Notes: generated by a model from the letters alone, not told the origin. A stretch of DNA of 64,000 nucleotides from Streptomyces fumanus (GCF_014655295.1 NZ_BNBI01000002.1:372001-436000); one strand, 5' to 3'; shown: positions 15,877-27,172, numbered from the stretch's first letter. Numbers and translations are program-made.

Positions 15877-16680
15877 CTACCCCAGCAGTTCCGCCAGCTC
15901 CGCCTCGCGCTCGCCGACCTGCGCCGCCAGCCGCTCGGCGATCTCGTCGAGCAGCCGGTCGGGGTCGTCCGGGGCGAGCCGCAGCATCCCGCCGATCGCG
16001 CTCTCCTCCAGCTCCCGGGCGACCTCGGTGAGCAGGTCCTTGCGCGCGGCCAGCCACTCCAGGCGGGCGTACAGCTCCTCGGCGCGGCTCGGGCCGGTCC
16101 GAGCGCGGGGTCCCGCGGCCCACTCCTCGGCCAGTTCGCGCAGCTCACCGGCGTCGCCGCGGGCGTAGGCGGCGTTGACCCGGGTGAGGAACTCCTCGCG
16201 GCGCACCCGCTCGTCCTCCTCCCGCGCGAGGTCGGGGTGGGCCTCGCGGACCAGCTCGCGGTAGAGCTTGCGGGCCTCCTCGCCGGGCCGTACCCGCTGC
16301 GGGGGCCGGACCGCCTGCCCGGTGAGCATCGCCGACGCCTCCGGGAACAGGCCGTCCCCGTCCATCCAGCCGTGCAGGAGTTCCTCCACGCCGGGCAGCG
16401 GCAGCAGCCGGGCCCGCGCCTCCTCGGCCCGCCGGCGGTCCTCGGGGTCGCCGCTGCGCGCGGCCTTCGCCTCCAGGATCCGGGCGTCCAGCTCCTCCAG
16501 GCGGGCGTAGACCGGGCCGAGCCGCTGGTGGTGCAGCCGGGAGAAGTTCTCGACCTCCACACGGAAGGTCTCCACCGCGATCTCGAACTCGATCAGCGCC
16601 TGCTCGGCGGTGCGCACGGCCCGCTCCAGCCGGTCCTCCGGCCGCGCGGCACCGTCCGTCTCAGCTTCCGGGGTCGTCAC
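15877..16680 (-). CDS. Hypothetical protein with a J-domain-like segment and coiled coils
   Basis: A 267-residue soluble protein, mainly charged helices. Around residues 135-175 lies a DnaJ-like segment: ARKLYRELVREAHPDLA includes the HPD tripeptide between two helices, followed by FLTRVNAAYARGD as helix III. The rest is predicted coiled coil (residues 15-75 and about 195-265). The HPD motif suggests it stimulates an Hsp70 (DnaK) partner, but there is no G/F-rich or zinc region, so it is not a general DnaJ. No close functional context is seen. The start is GTG 16680. The cellular role is unknown. Confidence 0.7.
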   Translation of the reverse strand: MTTPEAETDGAARPEDRLERAVRTAEQALIEFEIAVETFRVEVENFSRLHHQRLGPVYARLEELDARILEAKAARSGDPEDRRRAEEARARLLPLPGVEELLHGWMDGDGLFPEASAMLTGQAVRPPQRVRPGEEARKLYRELVREAHPDLAREEDERVRREEFLTRVNAAYARGDAGELRELAEEWAAGPRARTGPSRAEELYARLEWLAARKDLLTEVARELEESAIGGMLRLAPDDPDRLLDEIAERLAAQVGEREAELAELLG

Positions 16681-16806
16681 ACGCCCAGCCTAGGGCCTGC
16701 CGGACCGTCCCCGGCCGGCTCCCCGGCACCGCGCACGCCCGCTCACCGCACGACCGCCCTTCCGACGACGACGGGACGTGTCAGACGACCCCTCAGGGCC
16801 TTCCCT

Positions 16807-18225
16807 TCACCCGATCTCGGCCGGTACCCGTCCCGCCCGCACCGCCGCCACCAGCTCCGCGTGGTCCGCCTCGGTCCGGTCGGCGTACGCGACGGCGAAC
16901 GCGGCCACCGCCTCGTCCAGTTCCTCGCTCTTGCCGCAGTACCCGGCCACCCGCCGCGGGTCGGCGCTGTGCGCGTGGGCGCGGGCCAGCAGGGCGCCGG
17001 TCATCCGGGCGTAGTCGTCGATCTGGTCGGCGGCCAGCGCGGTCGGGTCGACGCTGCCCTTGCGGTTGCGGAACTGCCGTACCTGGTAGGGCCGTCCGTC
17101 GACGGTGGTCCAGCCCAGCAAGATGTCGCTGACCACCTGCATCCGCTTCTGCCCCAGCACCACCCGGCGCCCCTCGTGCATCGCGCCGGGCGTCTCGAAA
17201 CCGGCGGTGGCCAGATGCGGCAGCAGCGCCGAGGGCCGGGCCTCCTTCACCTGGAGCACCAGCGGCTCGCCCCGGTGGTCGAGGAGCAGCACCACGTAGG
17301 ACCGGGTGCCGACGCTGCCGGTGCCGACGACCCGGAACGCCACGTCCTGCACCGCGTACCGGGCCAGCAGCGGCAACCGGTCCTCGGGGAGCGTGGTCAG
17401 GTACTCCGCGAGCGACGCCGCCACCGCCGTGGCCTCCGCGTCCGGCACCCGGCGCAGCACCGGCGGGGCGTCCGTGAACCGCCGCCCGCCGTCCTCGGCC
17501 GGCTCGGTCGACCGGGCCGCGAACCGCCCGCTGGTGTTGGCCCGCGCCTTCGCCGCCACCCGCTCCAGGGTGCCCAGCAGGTCGTGGGCGTCGGTGTGGG
17601 AGACCAGTTCCTCGTCGGCGATGGCGTTCCACGCGTCCAGCACCGGGAGTCTGGCCAGCAGCCGCATGGTGCGCCGGTACGCGCCGGCCGCGTCGTGCGC
17701 CGCCGCGCGGCACACATCCTCGTCGGCGCCGGCCTCCCGGCCCGCGAGCACCAGGGAGGCGGCGAGCCGCTTGACGTCCCACTCCCAGGGGCCGTACGCC
17801 GTCTCGTCGAAGTCGTTCAGGTCGATGACCAGGCCGCCGCGGGCGTCCCCGTACAGGCCGAAGTTGGCCGCGTGAGCGTCGCCGCAGAGCTGCGCCCCGA
17901 TCCGGGTCACCGGGGTGCGCGCCAGGTCGTACGCCATGAGCCCGGCCGTGCCGCGCAGGAAGGCGAACGGGCTCGCGGTCATCCGGCCGACCCGCAGCGG
18001 GGCCAGCTCGGGGATCCGGCCGCGTCCGGACTCCTCGACCGCGCGGACCGCGCCGGGCCGGCCGGCGTCCAGGTCGAGGACGGCGTGCGCGGAGCGCGGG
18101 ACGCCCCGGCGCAGGGCCTTGCCCTCGGCCTTGGCCGAGCCGTCCGTCGGCCACCGCGCGAATCCCGGTACGACGGGTATCCGCCCCTCGCCCGCGTCCG
18201 CCGCCCGTCCGCCCGCTCCGGCCAT
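16807..18225 (-). CDS. DUF2252 family protein (kinase-fold-like)
   Basis: A 472-residue DUF2252 protein. The family motifs are SPFAFLRGTAGLM, LCGDAHAANFGLYG followed by DLNDFDETAYGPWEWDVKRLA, and GTGSVGTRSYVVLLL. The GDAH(xx)NFG...DFD(E) pattern resembles the catalytic and metal loops of aminoglycoside-phosphotransferase-type kinases, so a small-molecule phosphotransferase activity is plausible but unproven. It is transcribed away from tRNA-Leu with its own promoter in the 132 bp before the terminator hairpin at 18358. Nothing in the adjacent genes indicates the substrate. Confidence 0.85.
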   Translation of the reverse strand: MAGAGGRAADAGEGRIPVVPGFARWPTDGSAKAEGKALRRGVPRSAHAVLDLDAGRPGAVRAVEESGRGRIPELAPLRVGRMTASPFAFLRGTAGLMAYDLARTPVTRIGAQLCGDAHAANFGLYGDARGGLVIDLNDFDETAYGPWEWDVKRLAASLVLAGREAGADEDVCRAAAHDAAGAYRRTMRLLARLPVLDAWNAIADEELVSHTDAHDLLGTLERVAAKARANTSGRFAARSTEPAEDGGRRFTDAPPVLRRVPDAEATAVAASLAEYLTTLPEDRLPLLARYAVQDVAFRVVGTGSVGTRSYVVLLLDHRGEPLVLQVKEARPSALLPHLATAGFETPGAMHEGRRVVLGQKRMQVVSDILLGWTTVDGRPYQVRQFRNRKGSVDPTALAADQIDDYARMTGALLARAHAHSADPRRVAGYCGKSEELDEAVAAFAVAYADRTEADHAELVAAVRAGRVPAEIG

Positions 18226-18357
18226 CCCCGTCGCCCTCCCCCGTCCGTACGCCCACGTCGACGCGCCCCGACGGTACCTCCCGCGCCACCGCCGGCCACC
18301 CTGAGACCTTCCTCACAGCACGGCACGACACGGCCCCGGGAGCGGGCACGCGAAAAG

Positions 18358-18394
18358 CGGAAGCCCCGTAGGTCCGAGACCTACGGGGCTTCCG
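18358..18394 (-). terminator. Hairpin terminator after tRNA-Leu
   Basis: A 16-bp perfect inverted repeat (18358-18373 with 18379-18394) and a 5-nt loop, 6 nt past the 3' end of the tRNA. No T-run follows, as is usual in Streptomyces. Confidence 0.85.
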
Positions 18395-18399
18395 TACTG

Positions 18400-18483
18400 T
18401 GCGCGAGGGGGGAGTTGAACCCCCACGCCCTTTCGGGCACTGGAACCTGAATCCAGCGCGTCTGCCTATTCCGCCACCCGCGC
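18400..18483 (-). tRNA. tRNA-Leu (anticodon CAG)
   Basis: An 84-nt class II tRNA. The acceptor stem GCGCGGG/CTCGCGC closes with one G-U pair. The anticodon stem CTGGA/TCCAG encloses the loop TTCAGGT with anticodon CAG. A variable arm follows, and the T arm contains GTTCAAC. The 3' CCA is not encoded. It would read CUG, the most used leucine codon here. Confidence 0.96.
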
Positions 18484-18880
18484 ATTGGGTGTGTCCTCCG
18501 GCTCCGTTCCTTTCGGCCCGGCGCCTTCCGACATGCAGAACATTAGCACGCGGAAGCGGGTGCGTTCACATCCGTTGCCGGGCCCCCGGCCGGAGCCCGG
18601 CCGACGTGTCGCCGACGTGTCGACGGCGGCCCGACCAGGTATCAACCTCGTACCGGTCCGGGCCGTCTCACCCGGAGCCGGGCGGGCCGCACAGCCCGGT
18701 GCGGGACACTGGTCTGCGAGCGCCTCTACGATCCTGGGCAGAAGTACGGGTAAGAGGGGCGTCGACACCCGTCGACCGGGCCGACAGGGGGAACCAGCCG
18801 ATCGACCGGCGCGTGGATACGATCAGTAAGCAGTACCAGGTAAGCGGTGGACAGGACGGCAGCGACGGAGGAGGTGCCCC
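18484..18880. other. 397-bp gene-free spacer: tRNA-Leu and fhaA divergent promoter region
   Basis: No coding frame with Streptomyces-like codon use is seen. A short direct repeat GCCGACGTGTC occurs twice near 18600-18620. The end carries the strong ribosome site GGAGGAGG just before fhaA. TACGAT hexamers near 18727 and 18819 could be -10 elements of the fha-pst-rod-pbp-pkn operon, but no convincing -35 pairs with them. Confidence 0.5.
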
Positions 18881-19753
18881 ATGGGAGTCCTGAAGAAGTT
18901 CGAGCAGCGTCTCGAAGGTCTGGTCAACGGCACCTTCGCGAAGGTCTTCAAGTCCGAGGTACAGCCCGTGGAGATCGCGGGCGCGCTTCAGCGCGAGTGC
19001 GACAACAACGCGACCATCTGGAACCGCGACCGGACCGTCGTCCCCAATGACTTCATCGTGGAGCTGAGCGCCCCGGACTTCGAGCGGCTCAGCCCCTACT
19101 CCGGGCAGCTCGGCGACGAGCTGGCCGGCATGGTGCGCGACTACGCCAAGCAGCAGCGCTACACCTTCATGGGACCGATCAAGGTCAACCTGGAGAAGGC
19201 GGACGACTTGGACACCGGTCTGTACCGGGTCCGCAGCCGCACCCTCGCCTCCTCCAGCTCGCAGCAGCCCGGCGGGCCCGCGCCCGCCGCCCCGCCGGCG
19301 GCCGGCCGCCCCGGCGGCTACGGCTACCCGCCCGCCGCCGAACCGGCCACCGTGCCGCCGATGCCGGCCGCGCCGCCGCCCGGCGCCCGGCCCGGCGGGT
19401 ACGGCTATCCGCCCGCCGCGGGCGGACACCGGCCGCCGGCCGCGCCCGCCCCGACGGCGGCGCCCGGCGGACGCACCCGCCACTGGATCGAGATCAACGG
19501 CACCCGCCATCAGATCTCCCGCCCGACGCTGGTGCTGGGCCGCAGCACCGAAGCCGACGTGCGGATCGACGACCCCGGCGTGAGCCGACGGCACTGCGAG
19601 ATCCGGACCGGAACGCCCTCGACGATCCAGGATCTCGGGTCCACCAACGGCATCGTGGTGGACGGGCAGCACACCACCCGCGCTACGCTCCGCGACGGCT
19701 CGCGGATCGTCGTGGGCAGCACCACCGTTATCTATAGGCAAGCCGAAGGGTGA
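18881..19753 (+). CDS. fhaA: FhaA-like protein: DUF3662 domain plus FHA domain
   Basis: A 290-residue protein that begins with the DUF3662/FhaA N-terminal domain (GVLKKFEQRLEGLVNGTFAK, residues 2-21, to about residue 125). A Pro/Gly/Tyr linker carries two PGGYGYPPAA repeats. The C-terminal FHA domain has LVLGRSTEADVRIDDPGVSRRH and DLGSTNGIVVDG, with the pThr-binding Arg, Ser and Asn in place. FhaA in mycobacteria binds phosphorylated MviN and links the PknB kinase to wall synthesis. It is first in the operon fhaA-fhaB-pstP-rodA-pbpA-pknB, so a role reading PknB phosphorylation is well supported. GGAGGAGG precedes the ATG. Confidence 0.92.
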   Translation: MGVLKKFEQRLEGLVNGTFAKVFKSEVQPVEIAGALQRECDNNATIWNRDRTVVPNDFIVELSAPDFERLSPYSGQLGDELAGMVRDYAKQQRYTFMGPIKVNLEKADDLDTGLYRVRSRTLASSSSQQPGGPAPAAPPAAGRPGGYGYPPAAEPATVPPMPAAPPPGARPGGYGYPPAAGGHRPPAAPAPTAAPGGRTRHWIEINGTRHQISRPTLVLGRSTEADVRIDDPGVSRRHCEIRTGTPSTIQDLGSTNGIVVDGQHTTRATLRDGSRIVVGSTTVIYRQAEG

Positions 19754-19763
19754 TCCGGGGGCA

Positions 19764-20279
19764 ATGTCAGAGCTGACCCTCACGGTCATGCGGCTGGGTT
19801 TCCTGGCCGTACTGTGGCTGTTCGTGATCGTGGCCGTGCAGGTCATCCGCAGCGACCTGTTCGGTACGCGGGTCACCCAGCGCGGGTCGCGCCGGGCCGA
19901 CGGCCGGGCCCAGCAGCAGGCCGCCGCACGACAGGCGCCGCCACCGCAGCGCCAGCAGTCCAGCGGCGGCCGCGGCCGCCGCAACGCCCCCACCAAGCTG
20001 GTGGTGACCGAGGGCACCCTCACGGGCACCACCGTGGCCCTCCAGGGCCAGACCATCACGCTCGGCCGGGCACACGACTCGACGATCGTGCTGGACGACG
20101 ACTACGCCTCCAGCCGCCATGCCAGGATCTATCCGGACCAGGGCGGCCAGTGGATCGTCGAGGACCTGGGCTCCACCAACGGCACGTATCTGGACCGGTC
20201 CCGGTTGACGACTCCCACACCGATTCCGCTGGGTGCGCCGATCCGCATCGGCAAGACCGTCATCGAGCTGCGGAAGTAG
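19764..20279 (+). CDS. fhaB: FhaB (FipA-like) membrane-anchored FHA protein
   Basis: A 171-residue protein with an N-terminal membrane helix (VMRLGFLAVLWLFVIVAVQVI, residues 8-28), a Gln/Arg-rich linker and a C-terminal FHA domain (ITLGRAHDSTIVLDDDYASSRHARI, split across about residues 97-121, then DLGSTNGTYLDRSRL). It recognises phosphothreonine on PknB substrates. Mycobacterial FipA joins FtsZ and FtsQ. Unlike FhaA it has no DUF3662 domain. It starts 10 nt after the fhaA stop with GGGGG as ribosome site, so it is cotranscribed. Its exact partner in Streptomyces is inferred. Confidence 0.92.
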   Translation: MSELTLTVMRLGFLAVLWLFVIVAVQVIRSDLFGTRVTQRGSRRADGRAQQQAAARQAPPPQRQQSSGGRGRRNAPTKLVVTEGTLTGTTVALQGQTITLGRAHDSTIVLDDDYASSRHARIYPDQGGQWIVEDLGSTNGTYLDRSRLTTPTPIPLGAPIRIGKTVIELRK

Positions 20280-20371
20280 TGCTACGTCATGAATGAGCGC
20301 GAGCGGAGCGAGCACGCAGCGGCGGCCGGCACCCCGTCCACCGGCGCGCTCCCGACCGGAGGGTGGGCAGT

Positions 20372-21964
20372 GTGGCTCGACACGACCGGCTGTACCCGGA
20401 GCAGCCGACGGGCGAGGTGCGCATGAGTCTGTCACTGCGCTTCGCCGCCGGATCGCACAAGGGCATGATCCGGGAGGGCAACGAGGACTCCGGTTACGCC
20501 GGCCCCCGGCTGCTCGCCATCGCCGACGGCATGGGCGGCCAGGCGGCCGGCGAGGTCGCCTCCTCGGAGGTCATCTCCACCATCGTCGCCCTCGACGACG
20601 ACGTGCCCGGCTCCGACATCCTCACCTCGCTCGGCACCGCCGTGCAGCGGGCCAACGACCAGTTGCGGCAGATGGTCGAGGAGGACCCCAGCCTGGAGGG
20701 CATGGGGACCACCCTGACCGCGCTGCTCTGGACCGGCCAGCGGCTCGGCATGGTGCACGTCGGCGACTCCCGCGCGTATCTGCTGCGGGACGGTGTGCTG
20801 ACGCAGATCACCCAGGACCACACCTGGGTGCAGCGCCTGGTCGACGAGGGCCGGATCACCGAGGAGGAGGCCGGCACCCACCCCCAGCGCTCCCTGCTGA
20901 TGCGGGCGCTGGGCAGCGGCGACCATGTCGAGCCCGACCTGTCGATCCGTGAGGTCCGGGCCGGCGACCGCTACTTGATCTGCTCCGACGGGCTCTCCGG
21001 CGTGGTCTCCCACCAGACGCTGGAGGACACCCTCGCCAGCTACCAGGGCCCCCAGGAGACCGTGCAGGAGCTGATCCAGCTCGCCCTGCGCGGCGGCGGC
21101 CCCGACAACATCACCGTCATCGTCGCCGACGTCCTCGACCTGGACACCGGCGACACCCTGGCCGGCCAGTTGTCCGACACCCCGGTCGTGGTCGGCGCCG
21201 TCGCCGAGAACCAGTCCCAGATCGGCGACAACGGCATCATGCAGACCCCCGCCGGACGCGCCTCCGGGCTCGGCCGGCAGGGCGGCGGGGGCGGCGAGTT
21301 CGGCCCGCCCGGCAGCGGCGACACCACCGGCTACATCCCGGCCGGCGGCTTCGGCGACTACGACGACGGCGACTTCACCAAGCCCCGCAAGGGCCGCCGG
21401 TGGGTGAAGCGGTCCCTCTACACGGTGCTGGCCCTCGCCGTCGTCGGCGGGGGCCTGTACGGCGGCTGGCGCTGGACCCAGACCCAGTACTACGTCGGCA
21501 CCAAGGACGACCACGTCGCCCTCTACCGGGGCATCAGCCAGGACCTGGCCTGGGTGTCGCTCTCGAAGGTGGAGAAGGACCACCCGGAGATCGAACTCAA
21601 GTACCTGCCGCCCTACCAGCAGGACCAGGTGGAGGCGACGATCGCCGAGGGCGACCTGAGCGACGCCCGCTCGAAGATCGACGAGCTGGCGGTGCAGGCG
21701 TCCGCCTGCAAGAAGCAGGCCGAGCGGCGCGCCGCGCAGAAGCAGAACGAGAGCAACGCCAAGACCGGCGAGGGCGAGGCCCGCAGGACCACGGGAACCA
21801 CTCCCGCCTCCTTCCCGTCCAAGGTGACACCGACGCCGACCGCGTCGGACGCGCCCAAGGCGTCCGAGTCCCCGTCCCCGTCCACGACCGCACCCACCTC
21901 CAGCCCCGGCCCCACCCTCTCGGAGGAAGAGCAGAAGGTCGTCTCGCTGTGCGGTAAGCAGTAG
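20372..21964 (+). CDS. pstP: PP2C-family Ser/Thr protein phosphatase PstP
   Basis: A 530-residue PPM phosphatase. The cytosolic catalytic domain (residues ~20-260) shows the metal-binding signatures IADGMGGQAAGE, VHVGDSRAYLL, ICSDGLSGVV and GGGPDNITVIVAD. A membrane helix follows near residue 350 (TVLALAVVGGGLYGG). The ~170-residue extracytoplasmic tail is charged and Ser/Pro-rich. It reverses phosphorylation by PknB, its operon partner. The start is chosen at GTG 20372 (MARHDRLYPEQP), about 7 nt after GGAGGG. ATG 20423 (MSLSLRF) is a possible shorter start. It is long because of the extracellular tail. Confidence 0.93.
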   Translation: MARHDRLYPEQPTGEVRMSLSLRFAAGSHKGMIREGNEDSGYAGPRLLAIADGMGGQAAGEVASSEVISTIVALDDDVPGSDILTSLGTAVQRANDQLRQMVEEDPSLEGMGTTLTALLWTGQRLGMVHVGDSRAYLLRDGVLTQITQDHTWVQRLVDEGRITEEEAGTHPQRSLLMRALGSGDHVEPDLSIREVRAGDRYLICSDGLSGVVSHQTLEDTLASYQGPQETVQELIQLALRGGGPDNITVIVADVLDLDTGDTLAGQLSDTPVVVGAVAENQSQIGDNGIMQTPAGRASGLGRQGGGGGEFGPPGSGDTTGYIPAGGFGDYDDGDFTKPRKGRRWVKRSLYTVLALAVVGGGLYGGWRWTQTQYYVGTKDDHVALYRGISQDLAWVSLSKVEKDHPEIELKYLPPYQQDQVEATIAEGDLSDARSKIDELAVQASACKKQAERRAAQKQNESNAKTGEGEARRTTGTTPASFPSKVTPTPTASDAPKASESPSPSTTAPTSSPGPTLSEEEQKVVSLCGKQ

Positions 21965-21991
21965 GCAAGCCGTGAGAGGCCCCGTCACACG

Positions 21992-23425
21992 ATGAGCAGT
22001 ACTTCCCCGACGCACCACACGTCCACGATCGGCGCCATCGGAGCGCCCAGCCGGCGCAACACCGAGCTGGCGCTGCTGGTGTTCGCCGTCGTCATCCCGG
22101 TCTTCGCCTACGCCAACGTCGGCCTGGCCATCAACGACTCGGTGCCGCCCGGCCTGCTGAGCTACGGTCTCGGACTCGGCCTCATCGCGGGCGTCGGCCA
22201 TCTCGTCGTCCGCAAGTTCGCGCCCTACGCGGACCCGCTGATGCTGCCGCTGGCCACGCTGCTCAACGGCATCGGGCTGGTCGTCATCTGGCGCCTGGAC
22301 CAGTCCAAGCGGCTCCAGGCGAGCCGCTTGTTCGTCGAGGCCGCCCCCCGCCAGTTGATGTACTCCGCGCTGGGCGTGGCGCTGTTCGTGGCCGTGCTGA
22401 TCTTCCTCAAGGACCACCGCGTCCTGCAGCGCTACACGTACATCTCCATGGCGGGCGCGCTGGTGCTGCTGATCCTGCCGCTGGTCCCGGGCCTCGGGCA
22501 GAACGTCTTCGGCGCCCGGATCTGGATCAAGATCCCCGGTCTGGGCACCATCCAGCCCGGTGAGTTCGCCAAGATCGTGCTCGCGGTGTTCTTCGCGGGC
22601 TACCTGATGGTGAAGCGGGACGCGCTGGCGCTGGCCAGCCGCCGGTTCATGGGCCTGTATCTCCCGCGCGGCCGGGACCTGGGCCCGATCCTGGTGGTCT
22701 GGGTGATGTCCATCCTGATCCTGGTCTTCGAGACCGACCTCGGCACCTCGCTGCTGTTCTTCGGCATGTTCGTGATCATGCTGTACGTGGCCACCGAGCG
22801 GACCAGTTGGATCGTGTTCGGCCTGCTGATGTCCGCGGCCGGCGCGGTCGGTGTCGCCTCCTTCGAGACGCACGTGCAGCAGCGCGTCCAGGCGTGGCTC
22901 GACCCGGCCAACGAGTTCAAGCTCTCCCGGCAGGGCGTCGTCGGCCACACCGAGCAGTCGATGCAGGCCCTGTGGGCGTTCGGCTCCGGCGGCACCCTGG
23001 GCACCGGACTCGGCCAGGGCAACTCCGACCTGATCGGCTTCGCCGCCAACTCCGACTTCATCCTCGCCACCTTCGGCGAGGAGCTGGGCCTGGCCGGCGT
23101 GATGGCGATCCTGCTGCTGTACGCGTTGATCGTGGAGCGCGGCGTGCGCACCGCCCTCGCCGCCCGCGACCCGTTCGGCAAGCTGCTCGCCATCGGCCTG
23201 TCCGGCGCCTTCGCCCTCCAGGTGTTCGTCGTGGCCGGCGGTGTGATGGGCCTGATCCCGCTGACCGGTATGACGATGCCGTTCCTGGCGTACGGCGGTT
23301 CCTCCGTCATCGCCAACTGGGCGCTGATCGGCATCCTGCTGCGGATCAGCGACACCGCCCGCCGGCCCGCGCCCGCGCCCGCGGCCAATCCCGACGCCGA
23401 GATGACCCAGGTGGTCCGACCGTGA
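21992..23425 (+). CDS. rodA: RodA/FtsW/SpoVE family SEDS peptidoglycan glycosyltransferase
   Basis: A 477-residue polytopic membrane protein with about ten to twelve helices and a cytosolic N-terminal tail. Family marks are the GIGLVVIWRLDQ segment, the LGTIQPGEFAKIVLAVFFAGYL region (QPSE-like QPGEF), FETDLGTSLLFFGMF with the catalytic-type Asp, the long extracellular loop, and LIPLTGMTMPFLAYGGSS near the C-terminus. SEDS proteins polymerise lipid II. Position before pbpA, which supplies the transpeptidase, makes the pair a wall-elongation synthase. The ATG is 28 nt past pstP. The stop overlaps the pbpA start by 4 nt, so they are coupled. Confidence 0.94.
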   Translation: MSSTSPTHHTSTIGAIGAPSRRNTELALLVFAVVIPVFAYANVGLAINDSVPPGLLSYGLGLGLIAGVGHLVVRKFAPYADPLMLPLATLLNGIGLVVIWRLDQSKRLQASRLFVEAAPRQLMYSALGVALFVAVLIFLKDHRVLQRYTYISMAGALVLLILPLVPGLGQNVFGARIWIKIPGLGTIQPGEFAKIVLAVFFAGYLMVKRDALALASRRFMGLYLPRGRDLGPILVVWVMSILILVFETDLGTSLLFFGMFVIMLYVATERTSWIVFGLLMSAAGAVGVASFETHVQQRVQAWLDPANEFKLSRQGVVGHTEQSMQALWAFGSGGTLGTGLGQGNSDLIGFAANSDFILATFGEELGLAGVMAILLLYALIVERGVRTALAARDPFGKLLAIGLSGAFALQVFVVAGGVMGLIPLTGMTMPFLAYGGSSVIANWALIGILLRISDTARRPAPAPAANPDAEMTQVVRP

Positions 23426-24894
23426 ACAAGCCCCTGCGCCGTATCGCGATCTTCTGCGGCCTGCTGGTGCTCACCCTGCTCATCCGTGACAACTGGCTGC
23501 AGTACGTCAAGGCCGACAGCCTCAAGGACGACGAGAACAACCGCCGGGTGGCCATCGAGCGGTACGCCACCCCGCGCGGCGACATCATCGTCGACGGCAA
23601 GGCGATCACCGGCCACGCCACCACCGACGGCGACTTCAAGTACAAGCGCACCTACAAGGACGGCCCCATGTGGGCGCCGGTGACCGGATACGTCTCCCAG
23701 GCGTACGGCGCCACGCAACTGGAGGCCATCGACGACGGCATCCTCACCGGCAACGACGACCGGCTCTTCTTCCGCAACACGCTCGACATGATCACGGGCA
23801 AGAAGAAGGAGGGCGGCAACGTCGTCACCACCCTCAACGCCGCCGCGCAGAAGGCCGCGTACGACGGTCTGAAGGCGCAGGGCGGCAAGGGCGCGGTCGC
23901 CGCGATCGAGCCGTCCACCGGCAAGATCCTGGCGCTGGCCTCCTTCCCGTCGTACGACCCCTCCTCGATCGCGGGCAGCGGGGACTCCGACGCGAAGGCG
24001 TGGAAGGGCCTGCTGAAGGAGAACAACAAGAACGACCCGACGCTCAACCGGGCGCTGCGCGAGGTCTACCCGCCCGGTTCGACGTTCAAGGTGCTCACCG
24101 CCGCCGCGGCGCTGGAGAACGGCCTGTACGACAGCGCGGACGAGAAGACCGACTCCCCGCTGCCCTGGACCATGCCGGAGACCAGCACCGTACTGAAGAA
24201 CGAGGGCGACCTGCCCTGCAAGAACGCCACCCTGCGCGAGGCGCTGCGGGTCTCCTGCAACACCGTCTTCGGCAAGATCGGCGCCGACCTGGGCAACGAC
24301 AAGATGCTGGACATGGCGAAGAAGTTCGGCTTCACCGAGGAGCAGTTCGTCCCGGTCCGCTCCGCCGCCTCGGTCTTCTCCGACGACATGGAGCCCTCGC
24401 AGGTCGCGCTCTCCTCCATCGGCCAGTTCAACACCGCCGCGACCCCGCTGCAGATGGCCATGGTCACCTCGGCGATCGCCAACAACGGCACCCTGATGAA
24501 GCCGTACATGGTGGACGAGCTGCAGGCCCCGAACCTGGACACCATCGAGAAGACCGACCCCGAGGAGATGAGCAAGCCGCTGTCCGCGGACAACGCCCAG
24601 ATCCTCCAGTCGATGATGGAGACGGTCGTCAAGGAGGGCACGGGAACCAGGGCACAGATCAACGGCGTCACCGTGGGCGGCAAGACCGGTACCGCCCAGC
24701 ACGGTGTCGACAACAGCGAGAACCCGTACGCCTGGTTCATCTCCTACGCCAAGCAGAGCGACGGCAGCTCGCCGGTGGCCGTCGCCGTGGTGATCGAGGA
24801 CGAGAACGCCAACCGGGGCGACATCTCCGGTGGCGGTCTGGCCGCGCCGATCGCGAAGAACGTGATGCAGGCCGTCCTGGACAGCAAGAAGTGA
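23422..24894 (+). CDS. pbpA: Class B penicillin-binding protein PbpA
   Basis: A 490-residue transpeptidase. An N-terminal membrane anchor (IAIFCGLLVLTLLI, residues 8-21) is followed by the class B dimerisation domain (RYATPRGDIIVDG) and the penicillin-binding domain with all three catalytic motifs: SxxK in PPGSTFKVL, SxN in RVSCNTVFG, and KTG in VGGKTGTAQ. It crosslinks new peptidoglycan together with RodA. Start GTG 23422 overlaps the rodA stop (GTGA). It is somewhat shorter than E. coli PBP2 but usual for actinobacterial PbpA. Activity may be tuned by PknB, the next gene. There are no signs of decay. Confidence 0.95.
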   Translation: MNKPLRRIAIFCGLLVLTLLIRDNWLQYVKADSLKDDENNRRVAIERYATPRGDIIVDGKAITGHATTDGDFKYKRTYKDGPMWAPVTGYVSQAYGATQLEAIDDGILTGNDDRLFFRNTLDMITGKKKEGGNVVTTLNAAAQKAAYDGLKAQGGKGAVAAIEPSTGKILALASFPSYDPSSIAGSGDSDAKAWKGLLKENNKNDPTLNRALREVYPPGSTFKVLTAAAALENGLYDSADEKTDSPLPWTMPETSTVLKNEGDLPCKNATLREALRVSCNTVFGKIGADLGNDKMLDMAKKFGFTEEQFVPVRSAASVFSDDMEPSQVALSSIGQFNTAATPLQMAMVTSAIANNGTLMKPYMVDELQAPNLDTIEKTDPEEMSKPLSADNAQILQSMMETVVKEGTGTRAQINGVTVGGKTGTAQHGVDNSENPYAWFISYAKQSDGSSPVAVAVVIEDENANRGDISGGGLAAPIAKNVMQAVLDSKK

Positions 24895-24951
24895 CCACGG
24901 GCTGAACGGCAAGTGACTCCGCTCACGTCCGTTTCCCGTCCGCGCACGTCG

Positions 24952-24970
24952 CGATACCGGTCCGGTATCG
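24952..24970. promoter_or_regulatory. 19-bp perfect palindrome between pbpA and pknB
   Basis: CGATACCGG and CCGGTATCG flank a single T. With a 1-nt centre it cannot fold as a normal terminator hairpin, so a protein-binding operator near a pknB promoter is more likely. A weak -10-like TACGGT lies about 40 bp downstream. The function is inferred. Confidence 0.5.
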
Positions 24971-25084
24971 GGTGACGGGCTTGGCCAAGTCACACAAAGC
25001 GAGCCGGGTACGGTAGGCCGGACGGCAGCCTCCGACCGTACAAGCAGGCCGGTCGGGACCGACGGAGAGGGCTGGTAGGTAGCT

Positions 25085-27106
<2,022 letters not shown>

Positions 27107-27122
27107 CCCGTCTCGCACGCGA

Positions 27123-27172
27123 CACGGGAGAGCCCCGGACCCCTCGGCGTAAGGGTCCGGGGCTCTCCCGTG
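27123..27172. terminator. Bidirectional terminator between pknB and sortase
   Basis: A 20-bp perfect inverted repeat (27123-27142 with 27153-27172) with a 10-nt loop lies between the converging pknB and sortase genes. It can serve both strands. Confidence 0.9.

Noticed and set aside
20280..20371. GAGCG-rich direct repeats between fhaB and pstP
   Set aside because: Short and imperfect, compatible with chance in GC-rich DNA.
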